Below the pieces are notes generated by a model. That model did no database searches. It was given only the letters and a program-made list of their open reading frames with translations, and was not told where the DNA came from. The position numbers were made by a program, and so were the translations under genes. 64,000 nucleotides of DNA, taken from assembly GCA_946902875.1 (NCBI GenBank), contig OX336343.1:14195361-14259360 (forward strand). Direction: 5' to 3'. Positions within the stretch are counted from its first letter, which is position 1. Each line of letters opens with the position of its first letter. Positions 43,878 through 54,560 of this stretch are shown piece after piece. The DNA comes from Nematopogon swammerdamellus (taxonomy: Eukaryota; Arthropoda; Insecta; Lepidoptera; Adelidae).

Positions 43878-44021
43878 CAGCAGGTCTTACTGGAAGTTGT
43901 GTTCGCCTGGATGCCCTCTCACAGTGGCATAAAAGGTAATGAACACGTAGACTCCCTTGCAAAAGATGCTGCGATACGTGAAGATAAGCTTAACTACGAA
44001 AACTTTTCATCATTGGCATAG
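43878..44021 (+). pseudogene. LINE RNase H domain fragment
   Basis: The frame reads QQVLLEVVFAWMPSHSGIKG, then NEHVDSLAKDAAIRED, and stops at 44019-44021. W-x-P-S-H-S-G-I-x-G-N-E-x-V-D-x-L-A-K is the C-terminal signature of the RNase H domain found in Jockey-, R1- and I-type non-LTR elements. The Asp of the V-D-x-L-A motif is kept; the earlier catalytic Asp and Glu lie outside the fragment. No adjacent reverse transcriptase is seen. Confidence 0.82.
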
Positions 44022-45930
44022 TTCCCCGAAGCGAGTTGCAAAAAGCACTTGGACGCGTTTTTATCTTGAACTGGAGATCTTATAATTTTGTTGTACACGG
44101 CTGTCGAGGTTTCGCGAAAGAATCCAGCCGTGCGTGCGTCGTCGCCTCGAAGTCCCGCCGCGCCTCGGCGATTTTGTTTTTGCTTCTAACGGTGCATAAT
44201 TGTTGAGGGTCCATGTGCACGGTCAGGCCACGTCATCAGTCAACAGCAGCGGAACTCATTGATCCTCTGAGCTCAGAGGGTCACCGCTGCTAGACTCCGC
44301 GCAGACATTGGACCTGGGTGAGCTGCATAGGCCCTTTTGTTCTTCGGGCGTCACGGTTCGTGATCAGCCGCGACCAGTTCATACATTCGCGTTGTTTTGT
44401 ACGAATCAAGCACCATTTTAGGTAGTAGAGTCCGTAATGAATGACCAACTCATCGATTCTGAAAGCCTTGCTCAGTCTGAACCATCAATTTCTTAGCCCT
44501 TGCTTAAAAGGCAAATAATATAAACGGCCACGGAAAGTCGATCCTGTGTTCTCGAAGAATCAGCTCACGATAGCTCACGATCGCCATTAAGACGACGGTT
44601 AAAGGAACGAGAGACTAACCCAATATCACCCGATAAAGGTGAAGAGAATAAAAGTTTGTAGCGGAGCAACCGAGAAGCGGAAACATGAAACACAATCGCC
44701 TTTTAACTGAATAGAATCAGGAAGTTCTTTTCCGGCATTACACGTAAGTCTGCTCACTCATCGCCTTCCGATCCGTCCTTGCAACCATTCCTATATTTAC
44801 CGATACCGGCAAGACATTAAGTAGATAGGTTCCACCACCTCGCGTCGGCCTATCTGCATACGCGTCGCTGCACACTCAAGTGCTTTCAACGCTATCTGAA
44901 CCGATGTTTAACTAAACTCTCGTATTTTCAATGTATGCTCTTTACCACGATTTTTTACGTAACAACATTTCACATTTCACGTGATATTAAAACCTTGGGC
45001 CTCGGGATAAACGGTCTTAAATGTAACGTATTATCGCTATCTACAAATGGCGATATCCATTCATATTTATAGCTTAATATCCCAGCCGTAAGGGATACAT
45101 TATGGCTACTTATATTATACGAAGACGGCAAACAAATGAAATCGGTTCCGAGTGCGAAGGAAAGTGAGATGTTCTCACCGAGACTGGCGGGCTGTGTGGC
45201 CGGGTGTAATGTACGAGTATGCGCCTACATGATAATATTATGCAGCCGAGTCGCCTATGTTCTTGTGAACACGCCCTTAAAGCACATTTAAAGAGCTTTA
45301 AACAACTTTAACTTTCAGATTATACTGCTCATTAATTAATTATCCAAGAGGTGCATAGTCCACATCATTGTAAGACTAAAATTCGGCATCATGAACTATT
45401 ACAAGAAGAAACTACATAATTGTATTTTCCTCTGCCTCCTAAAATTCCTTTGAAGGATGTGCGATACGAGGAGAATATCATATGAAAGAGAATAATCATA
45501 AAGAAGGTTGATATAACATTCTATTGCTGTTCTAGATCAAAATAAAATATATTTTAATATTCTCCTTTCCTATAATAGAATATTTTGAGTAACCTCTTAA
45601 ATATAACGCCAACTACCTACTTGTCTTCGTTAATTTCGTAAAGTACATATCGACCTAATAAAATGCACAATAAATGTATTATTCTGCCAAGATTGCCCTC
45701 TAATGCCATGCCTTCCGAATGAAATTCGGTCACGATCCTTCCCGTCTCCTATAAAAGAGCCCATTTCATTCAACTTCAGATCCGACCCGCGTAATCCACC
45801 CCATGCGCTATTTTCTCACAAACCGATCCCACCCCCGTGTGACCCGAAAAAGTTGATTCTTAACTAATCCCTATACGTATAACCGCCGCTTCATAAATAT
45901 TCAGAGTGGTTACGCGCGGCCCGCGTAGGT
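44022..45930 (-). other. Unassigned; candidate intron sequence
   Basis: No gene is recognised. Coding-like residues may continue briefly after the RNase H stop but decay quickly. A CpG-bearing stretch lies at 44120-44170. Under the long-intron hypothesis this is intron of the minus-strand gene. Confidence 0.35.
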
Positions 45931-45940
45931 ACTTACCTGA
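45931..45940 (-). promoter_or_regulatory. Consensus 5' splice donor, minus strand
   Basis: On the minus strand the sequence is TCAG|GTAAGT (+ strand ACTTACCTGA). It matches the full donor consensus and sits at the edge of a CpG-rich block, so the preceding sequence (45937 upward) would be an exon and the intron would run to the left. Confidence 0.5.
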
Positions 45941-46420
45941 GGCGGCGATGCTAGGCAACGCGGGACAGAGGACAGCCAGTCCGCCAGCACCGCACAGCTC
46001 AAGCGGAGCCGAGTCTGCTCGCTCGTGTTTATGTTTACAGCGCGGTGCGGCGCGGAGGGGCGGGAGCGAGGCGGGCGGATGGAAGTAGGCCTCGAGGAGG
46101 GCGGTTGGTAACATCTCAGCTGTGCCACGCTGTACGCCCCTATCCCGCGCCGCCCTCCCGCGCGCCGCCAAAATCGATACGAGCATGGGCGGAGCGGGCG
46201 GCGAGGGGGAGGCAGTGCGCTCCACATAACACAGAGAGCTACGCGGCGCGCTCGCGACAAGCTCTCCCGGCGCGGCGGGGCGGCGGCGGCGGGGCGGTCG
46301 ACGAGACGCAGCGACGCGCAGTGCGGAGCCGAACCACTACTCGCTTCTTCCACCACCATTCAACTGCGGTTATTCACTCCCAGCGAGATATCCAACACCA
46401 ATTTCTTATTTTGCATTAGA
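45937..46420 (-). promoter_or_regulatory. Candidate CpG-rich promoter and first exon
   Basis: Dense CpG from about 45940 to 46340 on an AT-rich background, ending on the minus strand in a consensus donor. The exon would most simply be 5' UTR. Open frames of 121 and 149 residues cross it on the minus strand, with Arg/Pro/Ala-rich composition and no domain, so coding potential cannot be argued. No TATA box or initiator was placed with confidence, so the start site is unknown. The downstream intron would contain the recursive-site candidate at 25390. Confidence 0.4.
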
Positions 46421-47347
46421 ACTAGGCTGAAACAAATATAAGCACGGTTATGGATTTTAATCCCCAGAAGGATTAATGCCTGCCAGTTTCATCCTTCCAG
46501 AGCTCAAATCCATGCAGACGTTCCGGCATTCTGTTTTCATGTTTCGGGCTCTTTCGCTCTTTAGCGGCGCGAGAGAGCGCAAAACGGTAATGTAGAACGC
46601 TTGAACGACTGCACGTGTTTGAGACCTCAGCGATACTCGTCCTGTATAAAAAGTAGCACAAGCAAAGGAGGGCGCATGCACCGTTCATACTACATTTACC
46701 TAAGCACACAAACACGACAGAGGCGTACTGAAGCGATCTCTCGCCTCTTGAATATGTAAAGCGCCCTACACGCAGATCAGCATTCGGCTCGCGTCTCGGC
46801 CGGCGCAGATCGCGTGAAAAACTGCCGATGCGGGTTTGCAGCGCGACGCCGCCCGCGGATGAGCGGTACAGCACTACATTCAGACACGAGATGTAGCGGA
46901 GAAGCAGTTACAGACAGCTCCAGTCTAGATAATCGCTCTAAATATTTAACCGTTGACAGAGTCAAGTTGATAGCACAATAAACTAGATTTAGAATTCGTA
47001 GAATTTCGCACTTTCCCTCTCAATTACTGAGATTGCCAATAATTCTCAGAAACGGCAACATCGACAGTGTAAACCAATTTTAAACGACTTCATCAAAAGC
47101 TGTCAAGTGCGAGTCGAACTCGCGTGGAGAGGGTTCTGTACCATTCCGTTTTCCGTGAGAACGTTAAGACTTATGTTATTAGGATGTTCGTTCAGATTTT
47201 CCTAAGAGGCCCTGTATTCCCAATTTTTTAAAAATTTTATACTCATTAGTTTTAGAGATAACGGGGGAGAATGCTCGATCTTTGTATATTTTCTTTAATA
47301 TCTTTTAAACTCTGCATTTTAAAATTATAAAAATATGTATATATATA
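46421..47347. other. Unassigned; possible upstream flank
   Basis: Moderately CpG-rich at 46540-46870. A TATAAAAAG string lies on the + strand at about 46644. At 47105-47160 AAGTGCGAGTCGAACTCGCG and GGGTTCTGTACCATTCCG resemble a common lepidopteran interspersed repeat. No gene is recognised. Confidence 0.4.
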
Positions 47348-47349
47348 TA

Positions 47350-47839
47350 AGGTCTTTCAAAATTAGTTCAGAGTACGCTAAGGGGGGGTTCTGTATCGGA
47401 AATAGATCACTTTTGAAGAACAAAGAATTTTTTTTTACAACAAAAAAAATCTTTTTATTCAAAATGTAAAAAAAAAAATTTTGTAATCGTTTCAGTTTCA
47501 TGCCAGGAACAAAAAAGTCTTCCAACACATAGATCTCTTTCTTTCAGAAATTGTGAAAAACCACAATTTTAGTTTTATTAGTATGGAATAGAAAGAATTT
47601 AATTTTTTTTACCAACTTACGCGTGTTAGATCATAATGGTGATGAAGACTTTTTTGTTACTGTTATGAAAGTGAATTGATTAGGCTATAAAAATCAACCA
47701 CCTATTTTTTTATTTAAATACATAAAAAAATATTTTACATAAAAAAAAGACCAAGGTCCAAAAAAATGTATATAGGTTTTACTCCCTATATGATACCGAA
47801 CCCCCCCTTAGCGTACTCTGAACTAATTTTGAAAGACCT
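47350..47839. mobile_element. TA-flanked MITE, about 490 bp
   Basis: Terminal inverted repeats of about 50 bases: AGGTCTTTCAAAATTAGTTC through a G7 run to GTATC at the left, and the complement at about 47787-47839. TA lies at both ends (47348-47349 and 47840-47841). The interior is AT-rich and non-coding. It abuts the 2.15-kb palindrome, separated by only six bases of TA-rich sequence. Confidence 0.87.
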
Positions 47840-48522
47840 TATATATACAGGGTGTCCCAGAAACCGACGATAATCCTTTAACAGGAGATAGGGCTGCTAA
47901 TTACCTCTCAGAATATCTAATGTTAGGTTTAGTAAAAATGGCTTAGTTTTTGAGATATTGTCATTTTTGTAAAAATCCAAAATTTTCTCCCTCAGCTAAT
48001 TTTTTTAAATGCCACAAGTACAAATGTAAGATTTTCTTAAATCTAGTTTTTGTCAATTATTTCTGAAAAGTAAGGCTTTCACACGGTATAATTTATTTTT
48101 TCACGTTTAATCCTGTTTAGCTGAAAAACGACTTAAGAGCCACATGTTAAATTTTTTTTAGCCTCATCCGTTGAGTTTGGCCCTTCGCGGAGAAAAAAAA
48201 TTGTACTACACTAAAGTGGCATTATGCAACAAAAATACGCCCATCTAATGTAGTTTTTAAAATGGTACATCACTTACCGATTTGCCCAATAATTTATGAG
48301 CTATTTTTTTTTAACTGCAAAAAGACCTCGGAATTTGATAATTGTTCTACCAACTACGAATTGGAATAAAATAATCACTTGAAGTAATTGGTCTTTATTA
48401 ACCTGTTAAAGTAGATGTTCAAATTGTTTACAACCTGCACAAATGCTAGATCGACATCTTCTCACAAATGCCCGGTTGATGCGTCGAGCAAGTACTCGAT
48501 GCAAGTGCAGATACGTCCACCT

Positions 48523-48680
48523 ATGCTATGTAAATAGTTTGTGTTTTCCGTCCAGTTGACTATAGTCGGCACGACCGAAGGGAAGCACTGACGTGGCACC
48601 AAGTTCACCCGGTGTTATGGGCTGACATCACGGATGTTGTAGGTGATGTAGCCAACCATGTCAGTTTACATAAAAAAAAA
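48523..48680 (+). mobile_element. SINE-A copy 8, left arm of palindrome
   Basis: A 5'-truncated + strand copy ending in poly-A (48672-48680). It occupies the same position as copy 9 in the other arm, with the same flanks (CTGAGCTACTGCCG). Confidence 0.85.
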
Positions 48681-48990
48681 CCTGAGCTACTGCCGTAATT
48701 TATTCTTTGAGCTCTATCAAGTTTTCCACAGGTTTCCCGTAAACTTTTTCTTTTAAATAGCCCCAATAATAAAAATCTAACGGATTTAAATCCGGTGACC
48801 TAGACGTCCGATCCATCTGTGGGGATATGCTTGGTCTAAAAAATTACGCACTTCCCTAGCGTGATGGGCTGGGCAGCCATCATTTTACAACCACCCCCGT
48901 ATGGCCAATGGTACATCTTCTAAAAGACTCTGAAGCTCCTGTTGCAGAAACTCAAGATAATTCGCCCGTTTAAAGTCTCTAAAATTCAAC
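48680..48990 (-). pseudogene. Tc1/mariner-superfamily transposase, C-terminal part
   Basis: The minus strand reads NYLEFLQQELQSLLEDVPLA, a stop, then NDGCPAHHAREVRNFLDQAY, a one-base frameshift, RSPDLNPLDFYYWGYLKEKV, and KPVENLIELKE with another stop. NDGCPAH carries the second catalytic Asp and SPDLNPLD the third of the DDE/D catalytic domain. Such transposases cut and paste the element at TA. With two stops and a frameshift it cannot be active. The stretch from 48829 upward is single-copy spacer; the rest lies in the left arm. Confidence 0.82.
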
Positions 48991-49029
48991 GGACGTCTTT
49001 TGGCCTCCTAGCCACTTGCATCCCCACAG

Positions 49030-49165
49030 ATAGACCGGACGTCTAGATCACCGTATTTAAATCCGTTAGGTTTTTATTATTGGGGCTATTTAAAAGAAAA
49101 GGTTTACGGGAAACCTGTGGAAAACTTGATAGAGCTCAAAGAAAGAATTACGGCAGTAGCTCAGG
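49030..49165 (+). pseudogene. Transposase C-terminus, right arm copy
   Basis: The inverted copy of the left-arm coding end: RTSRSPYLNPLGFYYWGYLK, then KPVENLIELKERITAVAQ with no stop. Both Asp residues of the SPDLNPLD motif are changed (to Tyr and Gly), whereas the left arm keeps them but has a stop. The arms have therefore mutated independently since duplication. Confidence 0.82.
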
Positions 49166-49320
49166 TTTTTTTATGTAAACTGACATGGTTGGCTACATCA
49201 CCTACAACATCCGTGATGTCAGCCCATAACACCGGGTGAACTTGGTGCCACGTCAGTGCTTCCCTTCGGTCGTGCCGACTATAGTCAACAGGACGGAAAA
49301 CACAAACTATTACATAGCAT
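49166..49320 (-). mobile_element. SINE-A copy 9, right arm of palindrome
   Basis: A minus-strand mirror of copy 8, with its poly-A as a T run at 49166-49172. It shares copy 8's private changes, such as ATGTAAACTGACATGG where most copies have ATGGAAACTGACACGG, so both descend from one insertion. Confidence 0.87.
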
Positions 49321-49996
49321 AGGTGGACGTATCTGCACTTGCATCGAGTACTTGCTCGACGCATCAACCGGGCATTTGTGAGAAGATGTCGAGCTAGCAT
49401 TTGTGCAGGTGGTAAACAATTTGAACATCTACATTAACAGGTTAATAAAGACCAATTTACTTCAATAGTATTTATTTTATTCCAATTCGTACTTTGTGGA
49501 ACAGTTATCAAATTCAGAGGTCCTTTTGCAGTTAAATAACAATATCCCATAAATTATTGGGCAAATCGGTAAGTGATGTACCATTTTAAAAACTACATAA
49601 GATGGGCGTATTTTTGTTGCATAATGCCACTTTAGTGTAGTAATTTTTTTTTTCACCGCGAAGGGCCAAACTCAAGGGATGAGGCTGAAAAAATTTTAAC
49701 ATGTGGCTCTTAAGTCGTTTTTCAGCTAAACAGGATTAAACATGAAAAAATTAATTATACCGTGTGTAAGCCTTACTTTTCAGAAATAATTGACAAAAAC
49801 TAGATTTAAGAAAATCTTACATTTGTACTTGTGGCATTTAAAAAAATTAGCTGAGGGAGAAAATTTTGGATTTTTACAAAAATGACAATATCTCAAAAAC
49901 TAAGCCATTTTTACTAAACCTAACATTAGATATTCTGAGAGGTAATTAGCAGCCCTATATCCTGTTAAAGGATTATCGTCGGTTTCTGGGACACCC

Positions 49997-52174
49997 TTCC
50001 TTATAACGAGCCATTTTCATTGATATGTCACATGAACTTTTCGTCGAGATTCCTCGAAATCTTTCGTACAGGTGGTTCAAGCTCGACTTCCAGGTATCCA
50101 GAACTTTGCCTTGGAGCGCATAATGTAGTAGTCCCCAGTTAACGACCATAATTCGTTTGGTCTGGGCGTAAAATACGGCAGCATTAAAGGCCAATTTATT
50201 TTAAAGCAGGTGATTGGTGGCACGTTGCATTGATAAAACCGCACTTTATACTCTTGCTGTTTGCAGTGCGCCAGAGAAAATGAACGATCCTGTTTTTCAA
50301 TACACCCTTTAAGTAAATGTGTTATTTCCTCCATAAGGTACCAATCATGAGCTGCTAAAAGGTCATCTGAAATTAGCCATAAAAAAATCTCTAGATTTTG
50401 AAGGAGGTAGACGGACGAATACTGAAATAAGTGCTCCGACACATGTAAAATGTGTCGTTGTGCCGAGGTACCAATAGTTCAATTGACACAGTTAAATCCA
50501 ACGCACCTAGTATTTACTTCTACTAAGTATACTCATTTTTATGTTTCCGGATTATCAGTAGGTTTAAAGACTTACATAAGTCGACGTTTAGTCCGCTACG
50601 TCACGGGCTTCTTCAGGAGCTGCGGGAGTTGTGCCAGACGTCAAACTCTACTAAATAATGTATGTAGTTATAGTCATAATGCGAAGTAGAGAATATATAG
50701 GTTTTTTGCATTGTAGGTATTGACAACCCGACCGGTATAATGACTGCTTGTGTATTCGTTATTCATTTCATTTATTGTTTGAGGATATTATTAATTAAAG
50801 TGAAATGGTTAATGAGATATTATATCTTGAAACCGTGTGGTTCAAGAGGGGGGAGTATGTTCGGTTTGATATTCAAATCTTGTTCTTTTCTGTTTTTGTT
50901 GACAGTCGTGTTTTGTTTTTGTGTGTGTTGTTCTGTCGTCGCCTAGCAACCGCCCTTCTGCATTTTTTCATCAGTAAAAAGATATAAGTGAAAACTACGA
51001 ATAAGTTGTATTCTTCCGAATAAAAGCAAAGCAGTTCAATTTGGAGGATGTAGTGCAGAATAAATAAATATTTCATTGTAGGCGTAATATTTAACAAAAG
51101 TAATAAACTTATATTTGACGGGAAGGAGTATTGTATTTTTTTATTCATTATGCAATATTACATGACTATAACATGATGAACGGCACGGAAACAAGGTTTT
51201 TCCGAATCTTCGAGAGCATTTTTCGAACTATTCAAGTAAATCTAATTGCATTTTAGGTAGTTTGGTGGTAAGTTTGATGGTAAGTAAAAAATTTTTGGTG
51301 GTCTTGTAGAAAGCTCTTGTAGAAATTTGTTTTTTTCTAACATCAAACTCACAGTGGTTTACGAGAAACATCGATCCGGAGAAACCGATTTTCGGTAGTG
51401 CTGCGCGTTAAGGCAACAGGCATCTGCGTATATGAACTTAGCAATAAACAGATCTACATGTACAATGTACACGCCCTAATTCTAACCTTAGGGCTTCGTG
51501 GATGAACGACCTAGATTTGCTTGACGTGTCGGCTCCGCGCGATACATCGACAGTTAATTAGGCATCTGGACGCAAAGCTTCGTGTAATAATCTCTACCTA
51601 AACCTATTGTTTTACCTTAGATATTAAAAGGCAGGATTATCAAAAATCAACTCTATAGCTCTAGAACAACTAGAATATAAAGAATCGAAATATGGCCAGC
51701 GTATAGCTTTCAAGTGATCTCTAGGTTTGTCAGAGACAGTGTCGCTAATTCGTACACATAATTCTTGTAAAATGGACCCAATTATTACTTCCTTTTCAGA
51801 AAGCCGTTGTGTACCGTAATAACTCAGAGTACTAACTCTCATTTCCTAAATCTATTCTAGTAAATTCTAATATCAACATTAAAACACTTACTAAACTAAT
51901 TGCTCATTCATCTATAGTCATTAAACCCTTCTGGTTTCCCTCTGTGTTCTATGTGCACGCTTCGACAGCGCGCTCACGCGCCTCGCTTGCGAGCTTGTGA
52001 GACCCGCCAAAATTCGAAATGAAAAGTGTTCTGATGTTTGTGTTATTGTTATTATTAAATTATGATCAATGTATTACTTGATAGCTTAATTTTGTTGTGC
52101 TATTCAATAGATGAATTCTATTGTTTTATATTTTCTTCTATATTTTAGGACTTCAACAATACAATCTTTTATTG
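49997..52174. other. Unassigned sequence
   Basis: No repeat is recognised. Minus-strand frames at 50077-50442 (121 residues) and 49973-50194 overlap and have no recognisable domain; 50077-50442 is the better candidate if any hidden exon exists here. Donor-like GGTAAGT strings occur at about 51267 and 51279. Confidence 0.4.
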
Positions 52175-52306
52175 AACCCCCCCTGAAGGGGTTTGTGGAA
52201 CTGGCTCCACTAAATTCGTATGGACCCTCTGTCCATACGATATTTATCCATCGCCAGTCCCCGTGACTCCCAACGCAGATAAATTTGTACTTAAGTTACA
52301 AATTTA
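52175..52306. repeat. Three short hairpins in 130 bp
   Basis: AACCCC/GGGGTT (52175-52193), CGTATGGAC/GTCCATACG around CCTCT (52217-52239), and TAAATTTGTA/TACAAATTTA around a seven-base loop (52280-52306). The spacing is regular enough to suggest a structured RNA or an element end, but no family is recognised. Confidence 0.6.
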
Positions 52307-53044
52307 TTATTTGTCCCTAGGAGCCCCCGTTTTCTAATCTGTACAAAATATACATCTTCAGACAGATTTACCAATTTAATCTCGTAGTGTTATGTTGGAG
52401 TTCAAAAGATATTCTTTTGTCCTCCCTAAAGGCATAAGTGTATGCTTTTAATTGTGAGTGTATAGTGTATATGTTATGGTTTACATTTCTGTGGCTATCT
52501 ATTGATATACCTACAGAAATTGTTTTATTCAAAATGATGCGGTCAGGGGTCCTCCTTTCACCGAAATCAATTAGGAATATTTTCTTAAGGGTTTATTAAA
52601 ATTGTGTGCTGGTCATAATCTATATAACCTATACAGGTATATTTAAACCTGATTTACGCAATCTCCCCACGTCCTAGAACGTAACTAGCCATAATGTTGC
52701 ATGTGCATATATATTACAAAATTTACCTTAGAATTTCACTATCCTAACCGGTCTGACACGATTCACTAAAATCACCTTAAATAAAACACCATTACAAATA
52801 GAATAGCGTAAAATAATAAATTCAAACGAAACCACAACACCCGCCACTGAATCTAATCGCGAAGTTAACACTTAATAAAAATATACTTTTATATCAAAAT
52901 ACGGTAAAACCACTGATTTTACATATTTAAATTCGACATATTTTTTTAATAATTACGCGTGGTTCAAACACTCTTATATACGTAGGATTTACGAATTTAA
53001 AGATCGGGTTTTGTTTCTTTTAATCTTCTCTATATTTTAAAATA
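52307..53044. other. Unassigned AT-rich, C-biased sequence
   Basis: No gene is recognised. The + strand is noticeably poor in G from about 52660. Confidence 0.4.
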
Positions 53045-54045
53045 CCTTCCCAATGTACTAGTCCTCATGGCAGGCCAGTTCGGACATAGTGTCATTGTAA
53101 AAGTTCTTTGGAAATCCTTCCATCACCAGTCAAGATTCCAGAATCCAGCTCAACCTTCATCCAGAACTCAAAAGGCTCAAAAAGAACATCCAAAATATAA
53201 TTCGCAACCTAGTTGAAAATTCCTATATCACCCCCAAAATTACAAAATCCAGCTCAACCTTCATTTGCAACTCCGAAAGCTTTACAGAAATTCCCACACT
53301 AAAATTCACGAATCAAACAAACTCTATTCACTGACTTCCTTTATGTGCGTGAAATTTATGATCAGGTCACAATCCATTATATTTTAATATAAAATAAAAC
53401 CTTCCCAATGTACCAGTCCTCATGGTAGGCCAGTTCGGACATAGTGTCATTGTAAAAGTTCTTTGGAAGTCCTTCCATCACCAGTCAAGATTCCAGAATC
53501 CAGCTCAACCTTCATCCAGAACTCAAAAGGCTCAAAAAGAGCATCCAAAATATATCTCGCAAACTAGTTGAAAACTCCTATATCACCCCCAAAATTACAA
53601 AATCCAGCTCAACCTTCATTTGCAACTCCGAAAGCTTTACAGAAATTCCCACACTAAAATTTACGAAACAAACAAACTCTATTCACCGGTTTCTTTACAA
53701 AATCATTTATGTACTAAGAAAACCTTCCCAATGTACCAGTCCTCATGGTAGGCCAGTTCGGACATAGTGTCATTGTAAAAGTTCTTTGGAAGTCCTTCCA
53801 TCACCAGTCAAGATTCCAGAATCCAGCTCAACCTTCATCCAGAACTCAAAAGGCTCAAAAAGAACATCCAAAATATTTTCCGTAAAACTAGTTGAAAACT
53901 CCTATATCACCCCCAAAATTACAAAATCCAGCTCAACCTTCATTTGCAACTCCGAAAGCTTTACAGAAGTTCCCACACTAATATTCACGAAATTAAACTA
54001 ATTCCATTCACCGGTTTCTTTACCAAATCCATTTACTAAGAAAAC
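53045..54045 (+). repeat. Three direct repeats of 320-355 bp
   Basis: Copies start at 53045, 53400 and 53723 with CCTTCCCAATGTAC. Each contains GGCCAGTTCGGACATAGTG, TCACCAGTCAAGATTCCAG, AATCCAGCTCAACCTTCAT and CAACTCCGAAAGCTTTACAG. The first is more diverged; lengths differ mainly at the ends. ATCCAGCTCAACCTTCAT also occurs twice inside each copy, so the unit has an internal duplication. It is not coding. Confidence 0.9.
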
Positions 54046-54170
54046 CCAATCAAAATACACGCGAGCGAAGCCGAGTGAAATTATTCACTAAGAAAACCCA
54101 ATCGAAAATACACGCGAGCGAAGCCGAGCGATACTTCTTTTACCGAACTTATTCGAAAACTCACGCGAGC
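54035..54170 (+). repeat. Short tandem repeat with CGCGAGCGAAGCCGAG
   Basis: ACTAAGAAAACCCAATC followed by ATACACGCGAGCGAAGCCGA occurs twice (54037-54077 and 54088-54129), with a third partial at 54150-54175 (CTCACGCGAGCGGAGC). Confidence 0.75.
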
Positions 54171-54289
54171 GGAGCAGTACTAACTTTCGTACCTGGACTC
54201 TCGCTAAATACGCACGACCGTCTCCTTCGACTCCCAAAACAGACTGAACTCCCCACGCTCCCCTCCCTCTCCTTTTATAATCTTTCCTC

Positions 54290-54560
54290 GTGTCACAATC
54301 CTGACACGCAGGAACAAATCGAACGGTGGCCTCCTAGTATGGCCATGACACGTTCGTGTCACGGAGCGCGATTTTGTATGGAGATTGAATTTTGATTTTT
54401 AGTATGGGCTGGACACGTTTGTGTCACGCAGGAACAAATCGATCGGCTGCCTCGTAGTATGGCCGTGTCACGTTTCTGTCCGGAATCGTAATTTTGTATG
54501 GAGGATAATTTTATGTTTTTAGTATGAACTGGACACGTTTGTGACACGATATAAATTCGA
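54290..54560 (+). repeat. 119-bp repeat, first cluster
   Basis: Two units and a partial. GCAGGAACAAATCGA recurs at intervals of about 121 bases. Units carry TAGTATGGCC, TGACACGTTCGTGTCACG, TTTTGTATGGAG and TAGTATGGGCTGGACACG. The CGTGTCA/TGACACG strings make small palindromes in each unit. Confidence 0.82.

Larger units (their letters stand above)
47848..49996. mobile_element. 2.15-kb palindrome of a Tc1/mariner-type transposon carrying SINE-A
   Basis: Arms of about 978 bases (47850-48828 and 49019-49996) are near-identical inverted copies around a single-copy spacer of about 190 bases. Each arm starts with the terminal sequence GGGTGTCCCAGAAACC, continues through about 650 bases of non-coding DNA, contains a SINE-A at the same place, and ends in transposase coding sequence. 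The spacer holds the next part of the transposase. This is an inverted duplication of a degraded element, not ordinary short terminal repeats. Arms differ at scattered positions (GGAGATAG/GGATATAG). Confidence 0.9.

Noticed and set aside
45910..46359. 149-residue minus-strand frame in the candidate first exon as a coding exon
   Set aside because: Several frames are open here because of high GC. Nothing distinguishes this frame as coding, so only a non-coding exon is proposed.
49973..50442. Overlapping minus-strand frames next to the palindrome as a captured gene
   Set aside because: Two different frames are open, neither has a known domain, and they lie outside the palindrome's terminal sequence.
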